From Actinoplanes derwentensis (GTDB lineage: Bacteria > Actinomycetota > Actinomycetes > Mycobacteriales > Micromonosporaceae): a DNA stretch of 64,000 bases. This document shows, piece by piece, positions 35,118-43,110 of the stretch. Within the stretch, counting starts at the first letter, position 1, and every line of letters starts with the position of its first letter. Below the pieces are notes generated by a model. The model was not told the DNA's origin. It worked only from the letters and a program-made list of their open reading frames with translations, and did no database searches. The DNA lies in assembly GCF_900104725.1 (NCBI RefSeq), contig NZ_LT629758.1:6875001-6939000 (forward strand). The letters run 5' to 3'. A program made the position numbers and the translations under genes.

Positions 35118-37649
35118 TCAGATCACCGCGCGAAGCCTGCGGACCTCACCGGTCGGAGTGGACTCGGGCTCCGTCTGCGCGCTCAGCCAAGCCTCCAGCC
35201 GCTCGAACGGCAACGGCCGGCTGAACAGGTAGCCCTGGCCCAGCTCGCAGCCCATCTCCTCGAGCAGTTCCAGAGTGAGCTCGCTCTCCACACCCTCGGC
35301 CACCACCTTCAGGCCGAACTCGCGGGAGAGCCCGATCACCGCCCGGACGATCGCCAGATCACCCGAGTCGGTCGCCATGCCCTGCACGAAACTGTCGTCG
35401 ATCTTCACCTCGTGCACCGGCCACTGCCGCAGGTACGCCAGCGACGAGGCACCCGTCCCGAAGTCGTCGACGCTGAGCCGCACACCCAGGTCGCGCAACC
35501 GGTACAGCGACGGCAGGACACGCTCTATGTCGTTGAGCATGCCCGGCTCGGAGATCTCGAAAGTCACCTGACCGGGGTCGACGGCGTGCTCCACCAGCAT
35601 CTCCCGGACCAGCTCCGGGAAACGGGAGTCCAGCAGCGTCCGCGCGGAGAGATTGACCGCGATGTCCAGCGGCCGCTCGGCCGCCGCCCAGGCCCGGCAC
35701 CGGCGCAGACCGGCACCCAGCACCACCTCGGTCAGGCGGGCCAGCTGCCCGGTGTGCTCGGCGACCGCCACGAAGTCCTCCGCGGCCACCTCGCCGTGTG
35801 CCGGATGCACCCAGCGGGCCAGGCACTCCACCCCCACCACGTGCCGGTCGGCGAGCGTCACCTTGGGCTGGAAGTAGACCTCCAGCTGATCGCTGTCCAG
35901 AGCGCGGCGCAGGTCGGCGGCGATGCCCAGCCGGCGGACCGCCCGGGACTCCAGCGCCGGATGGAAGGGCTGCACCCCGTACGGCAGGACCTTCGCGGCG
36001 TTCGCAGCCAGCTCGGCCCGCTGGAGCAGGGACTCCGGGTCGCTGCCGTGATCGGGGTAGACCGAGACGCCGACGGCGGTGTTCACGTCCAGGGTGAGCG
36101 AGCCGACCGCCATCGGGCCGCGCAGCCGCTCCCGCATCCGGGTGGCGATCTCGATCGTGGCGTCGATGCTCGGGGCCCGGAGCGTGACCACGAACTCGTC
36201 GCCGCCGATCCGGCCGACCAGAGCACCCGGGTCGGCGATGTCGCGGATCCGGTCGGCGGTCTCGACCAGCAGCTTGTCGCCGGCGGCATGACCCATCGAC
36301 TCGTTGACGTTCCGCTGGCCGTCGACGTCGAAGAGCATGATCGCGACGACCTCGTCCTCGGCGCGCACCTTCACCGACTCGGCCAGGGCGTCGATCACCC
36401 GGCGGCGGTTCGGCAGGCCGGTCAGACGGTCGTGGTACGCGTCGTAGCGCAGGCGGTCGACCAGGCGGGAGTTCTCCACCGCCACCGCGGCGTGCGCGGC
36501 GACGGTCTCCAGCACCTGCACGTCGGTGTCGCGGAAACTGCGGCTCTGCCCGAGACGGTTGACCACTTCGAGCGTGCCGATGGTGGCCTGGCCGGAACGG
36601 AGCGGGATCGCGATGACGTCTTTGATCTTCGCGGCCCGCAGGCTGGCACGGAGGTCCTCGGTCTGCGGGAACTGTGGTCCGACACCGATCGGGGTCTGCG
36701 ACGTGATCGCACGCTCGCGGATGTCCTCGGGTGTGGGCCCGATGTCGAGCAGGCCCTTGTGCTCCACCCGGGAGGTCAGCATCACTTCCGGGTGACGGCC
36801 CTGCGAGGGGAGCCACAACGTCGCGTACTCCGACTGCATGAGCGACCGGACCCGGCCGAGCAGGACGTCCGGCAGGCCGCTGCGGCCGCCTTCGTCACGC
36901 ATCGCCTGGGTCAGCTCGTAGACGTCGGCAAGCGTCTTGTGCCGGCGGAAGAACTCCGAGTAGGACCGCAGCAGCGACACCAGCGTCGCGATCATGATCG
37001 CGAGCAGCACCGCGGACCACGGAGTGGCGTTCAGAGCCACCAGGAAGAGCAGGCCGATCAGGATGTTGATGCCGGTGACCGTGATCGAGGAGAACCCGGC
37101 GCGCAGCACGTCCCGGCCCATGCTGAGCCCCTGCACCAGGCTGAACACACCGGCCAGGCTGAGCAGTTCGACGAAGAAAGTCAGAAGGAGAGCGGCCGCG
37201 AGAATGCCCCACGTCCGGGGACCGGCGTCGTGGGCGATGGGCGGGAACGCGACGATCAGCAGAACCGCCGCGCAGTTTCCGGCCGCCGACTTCGCGACAT
37301 TGAACGACAGTTTCGTCGCTGGAGTCCCGGACCACAGGTGGTGCGCCAGACTGGCACCACTGGCTACCAGGATCACCATCATCGGCGGCAGGTAGAAGAG
37401 CGCCAGCAGGATGGGGATCTCGGTCAGTCCGACATAAAAACTACTGCGCCAGATGACAATGCTCTGGCCTGTTCGATGGGCTAACAGAAGGGCCCCGAAG
37501 AAACCCAGTCCGTAAGGCCAGTAACTGTACCAATGCGGTTCTGCCAGCCAGAAGCCAAAAGAACAAAGCATGACGAACAGAGCCAGCGGGTACGTGATGA
37601 GCCACGCTCGCTGGGCCCCTCCTCGCCTGGTCCTGGGCCGCTCGACCAT
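35118..37649 (-). CDS. Membrane GAF-GGDEF-EAL protein (cyclic di-GMP turnover)
   Basis: The 843-residue product has 7-8 hydrophobic segments in residues 15-230, a GAF-like domain (about 245-400), a GGDEF domain with an intact GGDEF at 482-486 (diguanylate cyclase), and an EAL domain (about 585-830). The EAL motif reads ECL at 608-610, keeping the metal-binding Glu, and DDFGTG plus AEGVE are present, so phosphodiesterase activity is possible. The usual inhibitory RxxD site before GGDEF is replaced by DPGA (473-476). AGAGGAT precedes the ATG. A tiny secreted-peptide gene lies just upstream. Confidence 0.92.
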   Translation of the reverse strand: MVERPRTRRGGAQRAWLITYPLALFVMLCSFGFWLAEPHWYSYWPYGLGFFGALLLAHRTGQSIVIWRSSFYVGLTEIPILLALFYLPPMMVILVASGASLAHHLWSGTPATKLSFNVAKSAAGNCAAVLLIVAFPPIAHDAGPRTWGILAAALLLTFFVELLSLAGVFSLVQGLSMGRDVLRAGFSSITVTGINILIGLLFLVALNATPWSAVLLAIMIATLVSLLRSYSEFFRRHKTLADVYELTQAMRDEGGRSGLPDVLLGRVRSLMQSEYATLWLPSQGRHPEVMLTSRVEHKGLLDIGPTPEDIRERAITSQTPIGVGPQFPQTEDLRASLRAAKIKDVIAIPLRSGQATIGTLEVVNRLGQSRSFRDTDVQVLETVAAHAAVAVENSRLVDRLRYDAYHDRLTGLPNRRRVIDALAESVKVRAEDEVVAIMLFDVDGQRNVNESMGHAAGDKLLVETADRIRDIADPGALVGRIGGDEFVVTLRAPSIDATIEIATRMRERLRGPMAVGSLTLDVNTAVGVSVYPDHGSDPESLLQRAELAANAAKVLPYGVQPFHPALESRAVRRLGIAADLRRALDSDQLEVYFQPKVTLADRHVVGVECLARWVHPAHGEVAAEDFVAVAEHTGQLARLTEVVLGAGLRRCRAWAAAERPLDIAVNLSARTLLDSRFPELVREMLVEHAVDPGQVTFEISEPGMLNDIERVLPSLYRLRDLGVRLSVDDFGTGASSLAYLRQWPVHEVKIDDSFVQGMATDSGDLAIVRAVIGLSREFGLKVVAEGVESELTLELLEEMGCELGQGYLFSRPLPFERLEAWLSAQTEPESTPTGEVRRLRAVI

Positions 37650-37700
37650 CGAGATCCTCTCTTAGTCGACCGGCCGCTTCAGGCCGTCAGGTTGGGAGAC

Positions 37701-37847
37701 TCACTCCCAGTCAAGAACGACGGTGGTCGTGACCACCGACGCGGCGTCACTGCTCTCGGCTGCCCCTGCCTCAACGGCTGCGCCTCCGAAGGCCACCGTA
37801 AGTGCGAGAACCAAGCCCGCTAGACGGCTCAGCTTCCTTGAAGACAT
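37701..37847 (-). CDS. 48-residue secreted peptide precursor
   Basis: The product has a textbook signal peptide: charged SSRKLSRL, a hydrophobic core LAGLVLALTVAFGG, and AVEAGA before a likely cleavage. The mature part would be about 19 residues, ending VVTTTVVLDWE. The ATG at 37847 follows GAGGAGCGAGCG, a strong ribosome-binding site. It lies 51 bp upstream of the GGDEF-EAL gene on the same strand. I recognise no family. It could be a signalling or surface peptide, but nothing in the sequence proves it. Confidence 0.6.
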   Translation of the reverse strand: MSSRKLSRLAGLVLALTVAFGGAAVEAGAAESSDAASVVTTTVVLDWE

Positions 37848-38069
37848 CGCTCGCTCCTCAGTTGGGGATTCGCATCTGATGGGGGTCACATGATGGTGCC
37901 ACACCAGTTGTGCGGCAGGGAGCGTTCATCGGCGGGTCGTGTCGACGCTCCGGTAAAACCTGGCCGAACGGCTGATCAGGCGGCTCTTCTGGCCGCTGAA
38001 CAATAGACGGCTTTATGACCGATTTAAGGTGAGAAGTAAGAGCAATTCGCATCCGGCCGTCAGGACCGC

Positions 38070-38417
38070 TTGACGTCAAGACCACCTGACGAAACACTGC
38101 TCGCCGTGACCACACCGGACGAGTTGGAGCGTCGGCACACGCTCACCACGGCGACCCAGCGATACGACGCCCTGCGGATGCGGGACGCCCTCGCCGCGAT
38201 GGACCCCGACAACGAGCCGACTCTCTCCCCCACCGAGACGTTGGAGATGCTTGCGCTCAGCGAAGTGATCATTCGCAAGGCGGGGTACGGGCGGCAGGCC
38301 ATGATCCGGTCGGCGCGTGGGGCGGGCGCTTCGTGGTCGCAGATCGGCAACGCCCTCGGCACCACCAAACAGGCTGCCTGGGAGTCCCATCAGCGGTGGG
38401 CAGAGGACCAGGTGTAG
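38070..38417 (+). CDS. Small helix-turn-helix-like protein
   Basis: The 115-residue protein ends with IRSARGAGASWSQIGNALGT then TKQAAWESHQRWAE, a short helix-turn-helix-like segment seen in small actinobacterial DNA-binding proteins. The start may be TTG at 38070 (AGGA nearby) or GTG at 38106. It is transcribed divergently from the secreted-peptide gene across a 222-bp gap. No known target. Confidence 0.65.
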   Translation: MTSRPPDETLLAVTTPDELERRHTLTTATQRYDALRMRDALAAMDPDNEPTLSPTETLEMLALSEVIIRKAGYGRQAMIRSARGAGASWSQIGNALGTTKQAAWESHQRWAEDQV

Positions 38418-38468
38418 CTGTCGTGCCGCGTCGGGGTGCGATCGCACCCCGACTGCCCCCGGCGCTAC

Positions 38469-39302
38469 TCAGTCGCCGGTTGCGGCGGGGCGGCTCGTGT
38501 GGCTGTACTGCGACCAGGAACCCGGGTAGAGACGGCCGGCGCCGAGGCCGGCGTGTTCCTGCGCGATCAGGTTGTGGCAGGCGGTTACACCCGAGCCGCA
38601 GTACGAGATGACATCCGCCGAACCGTCGACACCCACCGCGGCGAAACGCTCCCGGAGTTCGGCCACCGGCAGGAATCGGCCCGACGCGTCGACGTTGCCC
38701 CGGCAGGGCAGGTTGCGGGCGCCCGGGATGTGGCCGGGACGGGGGTCGACCGGTTCGGTGTCGCCGCGGAACCTCGGGCTGTCCCGGGCGTCCAGCACCA
38801 CCGCGTGTTCCGGGGCCGCCGCCTCCTCAAGCGTGGCCAGCCGGTCCGCGGGCCACGGGCGCGGGGTGAACGACGATCGAGGGCGGTCCGGAACCTCGGT
38901 GGTGAGCAGGTTCTCGCCCTGCTCGGCGTTCGGCTCCTCCACGTAGGCGGTCAGGCCGCCGTCGAGCAGTGCCGCGTCGTGGCCGGTGGCCCGGAGCAGC
39001 CAGACCAGGCGGGCCGCTACGACACCGCCCGCGTCGTCGTACGCGATCACCTGATCTTGATCTTGAATGCCGGCCGCTGACATCGCCGCCGCGAACACCT
39101 CCGGGTCCGGCAGCGGATGCCGGCCGTCGGGCGGTGCGGCCGGGCCGGCCAGCGCCGCGTCCAGGTCGATGAAGACCGCGCCGGGCAGGTGACCCCGCTC
39201 GTAGGCCTCCCGGCCGGAACGCCCGTCCAGGTACCACCGGACGTCGGCGAGAACCACCGGACGGCCCTTGATCCAGGACGCGTCGACCACCGGATCGATC
39301 AC
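38469..39302 (-). CDS. Rhodanese-type thiosulfate/3-mercaptopyruvate sulfurtransferase
   Basis: The 277-residue product has two rhodanese domains. The first (ADVRWYLDGRSGREAYERGH) lacks an active Cys. The second carries the catalytic loop SYCGSGVTAC, whose CGSGVTA form is typical of SseA-type enzymes. Two GTG codons are adjacent. AAGGAG stands five bases before the second (39302), which I use. The upstream open frame has no similarity. The LysE-type gene ends 10 bp upstream of it on the same strand. Confidence 0.88.
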   Translation of the reverse strand: MIDPVVDASWIKGRPVVLADVRWYLDGRSGREAYERGHLPGAVFIDLDAALAGPAAPPDGRHPLPDPEVFAAAMSAAGIQDQDQVIAYDDAGGVVAARLVWLLRATGHDAALLDGGLTAYVEEPNAEQGENLLTTEVPDRPRSSFTPRPWPADRLATLEEAAAPEHAVVLDARDSPRFRGDTEPVDPRPGHIPGARNLPCRGNVDASGRFLPVAELRERFAAVGVDGSADVISYCGSGVTACHNLIAQEHAGLGAGRLYPGSWSQYSHTSRPAATGD

Positions 39303-39312
39303 CACAGCTCCT

Positions 39313-39948
39313 TCAGTTGCTCGAGAGGCCCAGGCGGACGCCGAAACCGAGGAGGACGGCGCCGGTGCCGGCGTCGACGGTACGCCGGACCGCGCGGCGC
39401 GCCAGGAAACCACGCGCGGCCTGCGCACCCAGGATGATCAGCGTGAACCAGAGCAGGCCCTCGACGTCGTGCACCAGAGCCAGCAGCAGGCCGGTGGCGA
39501 GCGGATCGGCGCCCGGCGGGACGAACTGCGGAAGCACCGCCAGGTAGAAGGCGCCCACTTTCGGGTTGAGCAGGTTCGTCAGCAGGCCCCGGCCGAACGT
39601 GCTCCAGAACGTCGCGCTGACCGGAGCCGGCACGGACTCGGCGCCGGCATCGTCACGCCGCAGCGCGTCACGGATCATCCGAAAACCCAGGAAGATCATG
39701 TACGCGGCACCGGCCACCCGCAGGATCGTGTACCCGACCGTGGACGCCGCCAACAGAGCCGACGCACCGACCGCGGCCGCCGCGCCCCACGCCAGAGCAC
39801 CCACGTTGATGCCCAGCGCCGTCGCGAACGCCGGACCCCGGCCCATGGTGATCGCGGCTCGCAGAACCAGCGCGGTGTCCAAACCCGGAGTGATCGTCAG
39901 CAACGCGCCGAGCAGAGCGAACGAAAGGACGGCGCCGGTCAGGTCCAT
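39313..39948 (-). CDS. LysE/RhtB family amino-acid exporter
   Basis: The 211-residue membrane protein has about six segments and the family N-terminus LLTITPGLDTALVLRAAITM, plus RGLLTNLLNPKVGAFYLAVL, in which the NPK motif is diagnostic. It lies directly upstream of the sulfurtransferase gene on the same strand, so the two may be co-transcribed. The substrate is unknown. Confidence 0.88.
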   Translation of the reverse strand: MDLTGAVLSFALLGALLTITPGLDTALVLRAAITMGRGPAFATALGINVGALAWGAAAAVGASALLAASTVGYTILRVAGAAYMIFLGFRMIRDALRRDDAGAESVPAPVSATFWSTFGRGLLTNLLNPKVGAFYLAVLPQFVPPGADPLATGLLLALVHDVEGLLWFTLIILGAQAARGFLARRAVRRTVDAGTGAVLLGFGVRLGLSSN

Positions 39949-40053
39949 GCCTTAAGTGGTACCCGACGCTCAAGCCCGGCGGCCGCGCCGGCGGCCTCGG
40001 GTGGCAGCCGTCTCGCGGCGTAGGGAACAGGGCTGTTCGTAGGCGTACAAAAT

Positions 40054-40084
40054 GATGGCCGGTCCTTTGCCCGAACCGGCCGTC
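40054..40084 (-). terminator. Terminator after yajQ
   Basis: GATGGCCGGT pairs with ACCGGCCGTC (10 bp, one G-U) around an 11-nt loop, directly after the yajQ stop codon. Confidence 0.6.
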
Positions 40085-40090
40085 GAATCG

Positions 40091-40582
40091 TCAGCGGTAG
40101 TTGGTGAACTGCAGGGCGACGCCGAAGTCCTCCGTCTTCAGCAGCGTGATGACCGCTTGCAGGTCGTCGCGCTTCTTGCCGGTCACCCGGAGCTGGTCGC
40201 CCTGGATCTGGGCCTGCAGACCCTTCGGGCCCTCGTCCCGGATCTTCTTGCTGATCGCCTTCGCCTTGTCGGTCTCGATGCCCTCGACCACCTTGAGGTC
40301 GATCTTCCAGGTCTTGCCGGACTGGCGAGGCTCGCCCGCGTCCAGCGACTTCAGCGAGATGTTGCGCTTCACCAGTTTCTCCTTGAAGACGTCGAGCGCG
40401 GCGATCGCCCGCTCCTCCGTCTCCGAGGTGATCGTGAATGCCTCACCCGATTTGGCGAGACTCGTCCCGGTCCCCCGGAAGTCGAACCGGGACCCGAGCT
40501 CCTTCTCCGCCTGGTTGAACGCGTTGTCGACCTCCTGCCGGTCGACCTTGCTCACGATGTCGAACGACGGGTTGGCTGCCAT
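40091..40582 (-). CDS. YajQ family protein (UPF0234)
   Basis: The 163-residue protein begins [20 protein letters not shown] and has [20 protein letters not shown] and the C-terminal [16 protein letters not shown]. It is the complete family length, with two RNA-binding-like folds. Members are reported to bind nucleotides, and some bind cyclic di-GMP. Whether this one does is not visible. The longer open frame upstream is discounted because similarity starts at this ATG. Confidence 0.93.
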   Translation of the reverse strand: MAANPSFDIVSKVDRQEVDNAFNQAEKELGSRFDFRGTGTSLAKSGEAFTITSETEERAIAALDVFKEKLVKRNISLKSLDAGEPRQSGKTWKIDLKVVEGIETDKAKAISKKIRDEGPKGLQAQIQGDQLRVTGKKRDDLQAVITLLKTEDFGVALQFTNYR

Positions 40583-40729
40583 GATCAAACTCCTGCGGCT
40601 GGATGCGTGTCGATGCTTACAGCGGGCGTTGACCGGCCCGCGACATGCCGACCGTACCCGGTTGTTGATGCGGTCGACGCTACGGCTATTCTTATGTCCG
40701 CTGCCGCGGGCAACTGCGGCAGATGCCAA

Positions 40730-40810
40730 GGCGGGTTGCCCGAGCGGCCAATGGGAGCGGACTGTAAATCCGTCGGGAAACCTTCAGAGGTTCGAATCCT
40801 CTACCCGCCA
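40730..40810 (+). tRNA. tRNA-Tyr (GTA)
   Basis: An 81-nt class II cloverleaf with a long variable arm: acceptor GGCGGGT pairs with ACCCGCC, anticodon arm GCGGA-CTGTAAA-TCCGT gives anticodon GTA, T arm AGAGGTTCGAATCCTCT, discriminator A. A strong terminator follows. Its 3' end is repeated 1,450 bp downstream. Confidence 0.95.
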
Positions 40811-40870
40811 CAGGCACATAGAACGGCCCCGGTACCAGCGGAAACGTTGGCCGGGGCCGTTCTCGTTGTG
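40798..40870 (+). repeat. Direct repeat copy 1: tRNA-Tyr 3' end and terminator (attL-like)
   Basis: The sequence from CCTCTACCCGCCACAGGCA through the terminator recurs ungapped at 42248-42320. The first 19 bases are identical and so is the next block TAGAACGGCCCCGG. Divergence rises into the terminator loop. This is the expected pattern when an element integrates into a tRNA 3' end. Confidence 0.75.
40821..40862 (+). terminator. Terminator of tRNA-Tyr
   Basis: GAACGGCCCCGG and CCGGGGCCGTTC form a perfect 12-bp stem. The loop can extend the helix with CCAGCG / CGTTGG. It begins 10 bp after the tRNA. Confidence 0.8.
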
Positions 40871-40978
40871 ATCTAGCGAGTCCGGCAGGATCCGGCCGTC
40901 TATGGGAACCCTTTCCTCTCCCCGTCGGCATCTCGGGTACCCCCTCGCTGGCCGTACTGGGGACGGTTCGTCTGGGGG

Positions 40979-41167
40979 TCACCCAGTAGAGATCTCACGG
41001 CTGTCGACTGCGTCCGGCTCTCCGCCCTCTGCATCACGCAAAGTTCCACGATGCAGCGCAGCTTGCCCAGGCCCTTGATGCCGGCAGGTCATCCCGGAAC
41101 CGAAGCCGAGCTCCTGGGGCGGATCCTCCCAGCCGATCCCGGTGTGCAGCACGAACAGGATCCCCTG
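40979..41167 (-). pseudogene. IS5-family transposase fragment
   Basis: On the minus strand, from 41167, the reading QGILFVLHTGIGWEDPPQEL then GFGSGMTC matches the N-terminal part of IS5-group transposases. The rest of that domain is missing. Shortly after, a shifted frame reads GIKGLGKLRCIVEL, loosely like the C-terminal RxxVE region, as if the middle had been deleted. No start codon in context, no inverted repeats and no DDE triad remain. It lies inside the tRNA-Tyr-flanked segment. Confidence 0.6.
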
Positions 41168-41247
41168 GCACCTGGATGCGTTGTTGCACATGCCGTAGCG
41201 GCATGTGGTGGGGTCGGGGCACCACAGCACGAAAGGCTCGGTCTGCG

Positions 41248-42138
41248 ATGTACCCCTCTATCACGCATCCCCGGCAGGTCAAGATCGGTGATACCGCTGC
41301 GTTCGCCGGGACCACCCCACGCGCCATCCGCCACTACCACGAGATCGGTCTGCTGCCGGAGCCCGAGCGCGGCGGGGACGGCCGCCGCCGCTACGGCTAT
41401 GACGACATGATCCGCCTGCTGTGGATCCGCAAGATGGCTGATGCCGGTATCAGCCTGGACGACATGCGGGCTGCCTTCGGTGCAGCCCGGGACGAAGCTG
41501 GAGATGTAGCCCTGGACCAAGCCCCGGATATCGAGTCGGTCCTGAGCAGGCTGGAGGAAACCTTGGCGGCGCAGGAGGCCGCCATCAAACGTCGGCGCGC
41601 GGCTGTCCAGCGTCTGCAGGCGGTGGGCAGCCCGCTGGGGCTGCTCTCCGAACTGGTCACGGGCCGGCTCAGCCACCTGCCCCCGGGCGCGTTGCGCCCC
41701 TCGGATCTGGACGCCCTGCTGGTCACCGAACGGATCTTCGGGCCGCTGGGCGCCGCCATCCTGGCCGGCACGTTCATCGTGCTGGCCACCCACCCCGATC
41801 TGCGGGCCGAGGAGGACCGTCTTGAGACGGCCGAGGCGGCCCTCGACGACGGCGTGGAACCCGACGACCCGCGCGTCGAAGAGCTCGCCGTACAGCGATG
41901 CGCTCACCTGATGGCCCTGAATCAGGCCATCGAGGCAGCTGGTCTCGACGCGGACGAGGAGAAGATCTTCGAGAGCTACGACGCCGGCCTGAAAGGGGAG
42001 GAGGGCAGAGTGATGAGTGCCGCCACGGCGATCACCAAGATGCCTTACGACTTCTCTCCTGCCCGGATGCGCTGCGTGGAACTCGCCGGACGGCTCTTCG
42101 GCGAGGCCCTTGCCGACGCCGACTCCGCGGACAACTGA
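41248..42138 (+). CDS. MerR family transcriptional regulator
   Basis: The 296-residue product has the MerR DNA-binding domain at about residues 11-75 (VKIGDTAAFAGTTPRAIRHY, EIGLLPEPERGGDGRRRYGY), a linking helix with LEETLAAQEAAIKRRRAAVQ, and a long C-terminal effector domain of about 150 residues without metal-binding cysteines. I use the ATG at 41248. The frame is open to 41176. It is the only intact gene between the tRNA-Tyr repeats. Its ligand is unknown. Confidence 0.88.
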   Translation: MYPSITHPRQVKIGDTAAFAGTTPRAIRHYHEIGLLPEPERGGDGRRRYGYDDMIRLLWIRKMADAGISLDDMRAAFGAARDEAGDVALDQAPDIESVLSRLEETLAAQEAAIKRRRAAVQRLQAVGSPLGLLSELVTGRLSHLPPGALRPSDLDALLVTERIFGPLGAAILAGTFIVLATHPDLRAEEDRLETAEAALDDGVEPDDPRVEELAVQRCAHLMALNQAIEAAGLDADEEKIFESYDAGLKGEEGRVMSAATAITKMPYDFSPARMRCVELAGRLFGEALADADSADN

Positions 42139-42247
42139 TCGCCTGTGTCTGGCACTGACGTGGTCCGACAACCGGTCGCGTTCATCCGAATGTGACCGAT
42201 CGGGTCAGACGTCGAGCCCTGGCCGATTTACCAGATCGTGAGAGTGC

Positions 42248-42320
42248 CCTCTACCCGCCACAGGCAAGTAGAACGGCCCCGGACACTGCGGAAACGCGGT
42301 CCGGGGCTGTGCTCGTTGGT
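42248..42320 (+). repeat. Direct repeat copy 2: partial tRNA-Tyr 3' end (attR-like)
   Basis: Ungapped copy of 40798-40870, with all 19 starting bases identical and decreasing identity into the terminator, whose stem is now imperfect. Only the last 13 nt of the tRNA are included, so this is not a second tRNA gene. Confidence 0.75.
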
Positions 42321-42754
42321 GACCTCGGCCGGTCGGCTGGTCGGCGGTGTGCGGATGGCAGTTCCGAGAAGTAGTCGCGGAGCAGGGCAATCTTTCCCCG
42401 GCGGAGGCGGAAGATCTGTACGAGTGACATCGTCGTTCGTCGGCCACTGGGTTCGTCGAAGGCGACGTCGATCTCGGCGATGAAGACGTCCGGGTCAGCG
42501 GTGTCGTGCAGGGTGAAGGCGGACCGTTCCAGGTTCACCGTGGCCTGGTAGGTCGGCTGCTGGTGGTACACGCTGATTCCGGCACGGATCGCATCGCGGC
42601 CCACCAGGCTCCGATGCAGCGGGTGGCCGTCGGGAGCCAGTGGCGCGTCGTACACGCCGTCGTCGGTGAACATGGCGGCGATGGCGTCCGGGTTCCGGGT
42701 GACCGCACCGGCGTACAGATACCGCTCGAAGACTTCCTCATGTGTCAGGTCCAC
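42251..42754 (-). CDS. SnoaL/NTF2-like protein with C-terminus read through the repeat
   Basis: The 167-residue product has the SnoaL-like fold start ([36 protein letters not shown]) and the core [39 protein letters not shown]. After YFSEL, at about residue 132, the rest ([20 protein letters not shown]) is encoded by the tRNA-derived repeat in the opposite direction and resembles no family. The original 3' end was probably replaced when the repeat formed. The role of the protein is unknown. Confidence 0.75.
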   Translation of the reverse strand: MDLTHEEVFERYLYAGAVTRNPDAIAAMFTDDGVYDAPLAPDGHPLHRSLVGRDAIRAGISVYHQQPTYQATVNLERSAFTLHDTADPDVFIAEIDVAFDEPSGRRTTMSLVQIFRLRRGKIALLRDYFSELPSAHRRPADRPRSPTSTAPDRVSAVSGAVLLACGG

Positions 42755-42862
42755 TCTCCAGCCTAGCGCCGAACACGAACCAGCAGCCCTGCCCGACCCT
42801 CACGGTCAGAAGACCTGCGACGTCGGCGATCGGGGACAAGTCGGTGAGCAGATGGTGCGGGA

Positions 42863-43028
42863 GCTGGCGGTCTCGGAACCGTGAGTTCCAGGCGGATTCG
42901 TCCGGTGCCGCCCTGACCGGCGATCCGCTGGCGCTCGCCAGCGCCTTGGAGAAGATCCAACGCACCCTCCGATGCGGGAGCGGGTGCGCCGCTTACGGGA
43001 GCAGGCCGCGCTGACTCGGAGCTGGTGA
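42863..43028 (+). pseudogene. htpX-like M48 protease remnant
   Basis: Three frames contain consecutive pieces of the HtpX C-terminal half: ELAVS, then [20 protein letters not shown] plus ASALEKI, then in another frame [16 protein letters not shown] and a TGA stop. The REFQAD segment holds the third zinc ligand region, and THPPMRER is the family end. At least one frameshift and a deletion of the intervening residues are visible, and the membrane and HEXXH part is absent. No recognisable gene lies in the rest of 42755-43110. Confidence 0.7.
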
Positions 43029-43110
43029 CCCCGCCCATATTTCAGGTGTGTTAATCGACCTCCGGGATTAGCCTCGACCCGTTACATCTGAGGCAGCCGG
43101 AGGTCAGCCC

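Noticed and set aside
41089..42171. A 360-codon minus-strand frame over the MerR gene
   Set aside because: Shadow of merR with Gly/Arg/His bias. The plus-strand MerR domains are unambiguous.
42248..42320. Second tRNA-Tyr gene
   Set aside because: Only the last 13 nt of the tRNA are present. No anticodon arm precedes them.
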